From Microcosmobacter mediterraneus (GTDB lineage: Bacteria > Bacteroidota > Bacteroidia > Flavobacteriales > Flavobacteriaceae), in contig NZ_JAVRIA010000003.1 in NCBI RefSeq assembly GCF_031846265.1, positions 186,001 through 250,000 on the forward strand: 64,000 bases of DNA, given 5' to 3'. The stretch's first letter is position 1. Every line of letters begins with the position of its first letter. The notes under the pieces are model-generated. The model had not been told where the DNA came from and ran no database searches. It worked only from the letters and a program-made list of their open reading frames with translations. Of the stretch, positions 61,520 through 64,000 are shown piece by piece. The position numbers were made by a program, and so were the translations under genes.

Positions 61520-62338
61520 ATGAATCAAGAAGAGAAACTAAGTATCATTAAAGATATTCTCCTTACTGATGAGCGAGAGTTTGCATCTTCTATTGAAAAA
61601 AAAATAAATATACTACAGACCACTCTCAATAAAAAAGAACATCTTGCCGATAAAGTAGACCCTATAATTGATGATAAACTTAATGCCTTTATAAAAGAAA
61701 TCCCTCAAACATTAGGACCTACAATTACTGAAGCATTAAAAGAAGAAATAACCAACTCACAGGACGCTGTAGTTGAAGCCTTATTCCCTATTCTAGGTAA
61801 AATGGTAAAACGTTTTATACAGAATGAGATGAGACTTTTATCTGAAAAAATAAATAATCAATTAAATAAAACATTTTCCTTTAAACGCTTTTTTAGCAAT
61901 CCAAAGTCTAATAAAAAAGGGGTTACCAAAGCGGATCGTATTTTACAAAAACAATTTAACCCAAAAATTGAACAATTAATTTTTGTCGAAAAAGGATCTG
62001 GTATTGTACTTGCGGAGTACTCCAAGGAAAAGGCTATAGATGAGGATATGGTTGCTGGAATGCTTACAGCAATAAAAAGCTTTGTAGAGGATGCTTTTAA
62101 AAAAGAAAGTCAAGATTTAAACTACATTGAATATGACCATTTCCATATTCATTTACAAAACTTCTCATCGTATTATATTGCTGTAATTGTATCTGGTGCA
62201 TATAATGTTATCTTTAAAGATAAATTAGAGGATAAACTTTTAGAATTTACGAGTACATTTGTATCTTCTAAAGATTTGAAGAACAAAACTAAATTAACTC
62301 AAAAAATTAAAGATTTCTTTAATAATGACAGCTTCTAA
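61520..62338 (+). CDS. cytosolic protein with putative roadblock/longin-like C-terminal domain, partner of the Ras-like GTPase
   Basis: 272 residues, no signal peptide. The N-terminal half is helical: SIIKDILLTDEREFASSIEK, TLGPTITEALKEEITNSQDA, VVEALFPILGKMVKRFI. A linker (NKTFSFKRFFSNPKSNKKG) leads to about 150-260: KIEQLIFVEKGSGIVLAEYS, DEDMVAGMLTAIKSFVEDAF, YIEYDHFHIHLQNFSSYYIA and VIVSGAYNVIFKDK. This alternation of strand, helix and strands resembles roadblock/LC7 or longin folds. From memory, bacterial OmpA-tailed proteins have a matching block with DMVSGMLTAIQDFVRDSF; here there is no OmpA domain. Roadblock proteins such as MglB are regulators of Ras-like GTPases, so a role as GTPase partner is attractive but inferred. 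It overlaps the GTPase gene by 14 nt. Confidence 0.72.
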   Translation: MNQEEKLSIIKDILLTDEREFASSIEKKINILQTTLNKKEHLADKVDPIIDDKLNAFIKEIPQTLGPTITEALKEEITNSQDAVVEALFPILGKMVKRFIQNEMRLLSEKINNQLNKTFSFKRFFSNPKSNKKGVTKADRILQKQFNPKIEQLIFVEKGSGIVLAEYSKEKAIDEDMVAGMLTAIKSFVEDAFKKESQDLNYIEYDHFHIHLQNFSSYYIAVIVSGAYNVIFKDKLEDKLLEFTSTFVSSKDLKNKTKLTQKIKDFFNNDSF

Positions 62339-62813
62339 AAAAATCGTTTTATTAGGTCATTTTGGCGTTGGTAAGTCTTCTCTAATCAGACGCTTTATAG
62401 AAAACATCTTTTCTGAAGATTATAAGGTTACAATTGGTGTTCATATCTCTAAGAAAAAGGTGGAAATTTCAGAAAACGAAGATGTGTCTCTGATTATTTG
62501 GGATTTAGAAGGACAAGATGATATCAAAAAAACGAGGTCTTCTTACCTTTTAGGTTCTCATGCGTTTATCTATGTTTTTGATTTATCAAGACCTGCAACA
62601 TTTAATAATCTTGGTACTGAGCTTAATTTTTTAAAAGATCATTTTACTAATGTTCCTGTAAAAGTAGTTGGTAATAAAAAAGATTTAGTTACAAAGGATT
62701 ATATATTGCAATACAACGATGTTTTTGATGACTTAGTCGATTATTACACGAGTGCAAAAACAGGTAGTAAAGTTGAAACTCTTTTTTCTAAATTAGCTAA
62801 AGAGCTGATTTAA
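62325..62813 (+). CDS. Ras/Rab-like small GTPase
   Basis: 162 residues, a complete small GTPase domain with nothing added. G1 is GHFGVGKSS (G11-S19). Switch I has T36 in KVTIGVHIS, like the TIGV of Rab proteins. G3 is WDLEGQD with D60, G63 and Q64, the position of the catalytic Gln of Ras (DTAGQ). G4 is VGNKKDL (N117, K118, D120) and G5 is TSAKTG (S143-K145). There is no C-terminal Cys for lipidation and no signal, so it is cytosolic. MglA-type bacterial GTPases lack the Gln, so this one is closer to eukaryotic Rab/Ras-like types. The ATG overlaps the upstream gene by 14 nt; the kinase gene starts 11 bp after its stop. Confidence 0.93.
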   Translation: MTASKKIVLLGHFGVGKSSLIRRFIENIFSEDYKVTIGVHISKKKVEISENEDVSLIIWDLEGQDDIKKTRSSYLLGSHAFIYVFDLSRPATFNNLGTELNFLKDHFTNVPVKVVGNKKDLVTKDYILQYNDVFDDLVDYYTSAKTGSKVETLFSKLAKELI

Positions 62814-62824
62814 ACCTATAAGAG

Positions 62825-64000
62825 ATGCTTGACAACTACCAAAAAAAATACCTTAAAAATAATTTTCAACTCCTACTAGTAGATAATGAAGGTTCTATAC
62901 TAGAAGTAGGCAATCCTTTTATTAAGGTAGGTAATAAATTACAAGATATTCATCCTTTTTTTGAATCTGTACAAGACTTACTCCTAATAAAAAATCAGCA
63001 GCATTCTTTTTCTTGTGTAAACCTTGATTTTGATTACGATAACTTTATTGTAGATATCATTATACACACCGTTAAAAAAAACGAAACTGTTGTTATTATT
63101 GAAAACTTAACTAAACATTATAACAATTACCAAATAACAGCTCAGCGTAGAAACGAAACAGTCATAAACTACGAGGTTCTTGAGCTAAAAAATAAATATT
63201 TACTAGAAAAAGAAACATTTAAAAATAACTTCATTGCTAACTTTAGCCATCAGCTTAGAAATCCTATCACTGCATCTGCTATTTTTAGTAAACTATTACT
63301 AGATACTAATTTAAGCTCTGAACAGAAAAATTATTTAGACATCATTCTGTCTGCAAATAAAGATCTTAAAGAGCGAATAAATGACATCTTAGATGTAGCA
63401 AAAATTGAATCTGGTAAGCTTATATTAAGTGAATCCGTTTTTAATTTCAAAGATTTGCTAAATGAACTTATCACTGGTTACAGTATAATAGCCTCAAAAA
63501 AAGGGTTAGACTTCAAAACTGAACTAGCTTTTAACTTACCTGATTATATTAGAGGAGACGCTTATAGGTTAAAACAAATATTAGGTAATATTCTTAGCAA
63601 TGCATTTACATATACAACTAAAGGGTCTGTACATTTTAGTGCTTCTTTAAACTATATAAGAGCCAAAAAAGTAAACTTACATTTTGAAATAAGCGATACA
63701 GGTATTGGCATAGACCAATCTCAACAGGAAGAAATTTTTGAGCGTTTCACTAAAGTTAATGAACAAAATAACAGAAATATTGGATTAGGTTTATCTATAG
63801 TTAAACATCTAGTAGAACATATGAATGGTAATATTTCTATAGAAAGTCAACTAGATAAAGGTTCTAAATTTATTTGTAATCTAAGTTTTAAATTGGCTAA
63901 TGAAGATGATATTAAATATAAGAGTAGCCTTAAAGAGCTTCGTCCTAAATTTGACACAAAGAAAAACCTACTACTTATTGAAGATTCTGAGCTAATACAA
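62825..64000 (+). CDS. soluble hybrid histidine kinase, 5' part (cut by window end)
   Basis: 392 codons are visible and the frame stays open to the window end. The start is ATG 62825 (MLDNYQKKYLKNNFQLLLVD). Residues 1-100 look PAS-like (LLLVDNEGSILEVGNP; FIVDIIIHTVKKNETVVIIE), with no signal or membrane helix. A helical linker leads to the HisKA domain with H142 in NFSHQLRNPITASAI. The ATPase domain has the N box ILGNILSNAFTYT, ISDTGIGI and IGLGLSIVKHLVEH. After a linker a receiver domain begins (KKNLLLIEDSELIQ, with its acidic pair). It is thus a cytosolic hybrid sensor kinase, 11 bp downstream of the Ras-like GTPase and probably in the same operon. What follows the receiver is outside the window. 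Confidence 0.92.
   Translation, partial: MLDNYQKKYLKNNFQLLLVDNEGSILEVGNPFIKVGNKLQDIHPFFESVQDLLLIKNQQHSFSCVNLDFDYDNFIVDIIIHTVKKNETVVIIENLTKHYNNYQITAQRRNETVINYEVLELKNKYLLEKETFKNNFIANFSHQLRNPITASAIFSKLLLDTNLSSEQKNYLDIILSANKDLKERINDILDVAKIESGKLILSESVFNFKDLLNELITGYSIIASKKGLDFKTELAFNLPDYIRGDAYRLKQILGNILSNAFTYTTKGSVHFSASLNYIRAKKVNLHFEISDTGIGIDQSQQEEIFERFTKVNEQNNRNIGLGLSIVKHLVEHMNGNISIESQLDKGSKFICNLSFKLANEDDIKYKSSLKELRPKFDTKKNLLLIEDSELIQ

Noticed and set aside
62325..62813. Small GTPase considered as MglA of the MglA/MglB polarity system
   Set aside because: It has the Ras-type Gln at the DxxGQ motif and a TIGV switch I, unlike MglA as I recall it, and no clear standard MglB is adjacent.

Overview
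The window comes from a marine-type member of the Flavobacteriaceae (Bacteroidota). The DNA is AT-rich. It has SusC/SusD-type glycan uptake genes, a C-terminal type IX secretion tail, Bacteroidota lipoboxes, a division/cell-wall (dcw) cluster without murF, ddl or ftsK, an FtsZ with a very long acidic tail, and promoters of the TTG-N18/19-TAnnTTTG kind. I cannot name the genus. No phage, insertion sequence, CRISPR array or rRNA is visible.

1-18290: a polysaccharide utilisation locus, all on the + strand, best read as a laminarin (beta-1,3/1,6-glucan) locus. In order it holds a SusC receptor cut by the window start, SusD, a PKD surface lipoprotein with two tandem C-terminal repeats, a GH16 laminarinase lipoprotein, a predicted GH149-type beta-1,3-glucan phosphorylase, a GH17 lipoprotein, a clan GH-A lipoprotein, a GH30 lipoprotein, an MFS sugar:cation symporter, a second GH17 without a signal peptide, a T9SS-secreted protein of unknown fold, and a LacI regulator. 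The implied flow is surface binding and cutting (SusD, PKD protein, GH16), import by SusC, periplasmic trimming and debranching (GH17, GH30, GH-A), symport into the cytosol, and phosphorolysis plus hydrolysis there.

18329-34396: tRNA-Arg(UCG), a YqeY-like gene and the dcw cluster, all on the - strand. The cluster reads mraZ-rsmH-ftsL-ftsI-murE-mraY-murD-ftsW-murG-murC-ftsQ-ftsA-ftsZ, tightly packed with several 1-14 nt overlaps. Three TGGG repeats at 10-bp period lie upstream of mraZ, matching the MraZ operator known from other bacteria.

34689-60763: housekeeping genes. These are an alpha/beta hydrolase, engB, an Opp/Dpp-type ABC permease, a tail-specific protease, surE - small membrane protein - lpxB - NlpC/P60 lipoprotein - comEC, a thioredoxin, a peptide-use group (DPP-IV plus two POT transporters), the mevalonate-pathway pair mvaA and a GYDIA-type GHMP kinase, and an envelope operon (coaX, outer membrane protein, TPR protein, lptC, small membrane protein, CNNM/CBS protein, PpiD).

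60867-64000: tRNA-Phe, then a compact four-gene + strand operon that is the most unusual part of the window. It encodes a coiled-coil protein, a protein with a putative roadblock/longin-like C-terminal domain, a complete eukaryote-like Ras/Rab-type small GTPase, and a soluble hybrid histidine kinase cut by the window end. I read it as a little-described small-GTPase signalling cassette joined to a phosphorelay.
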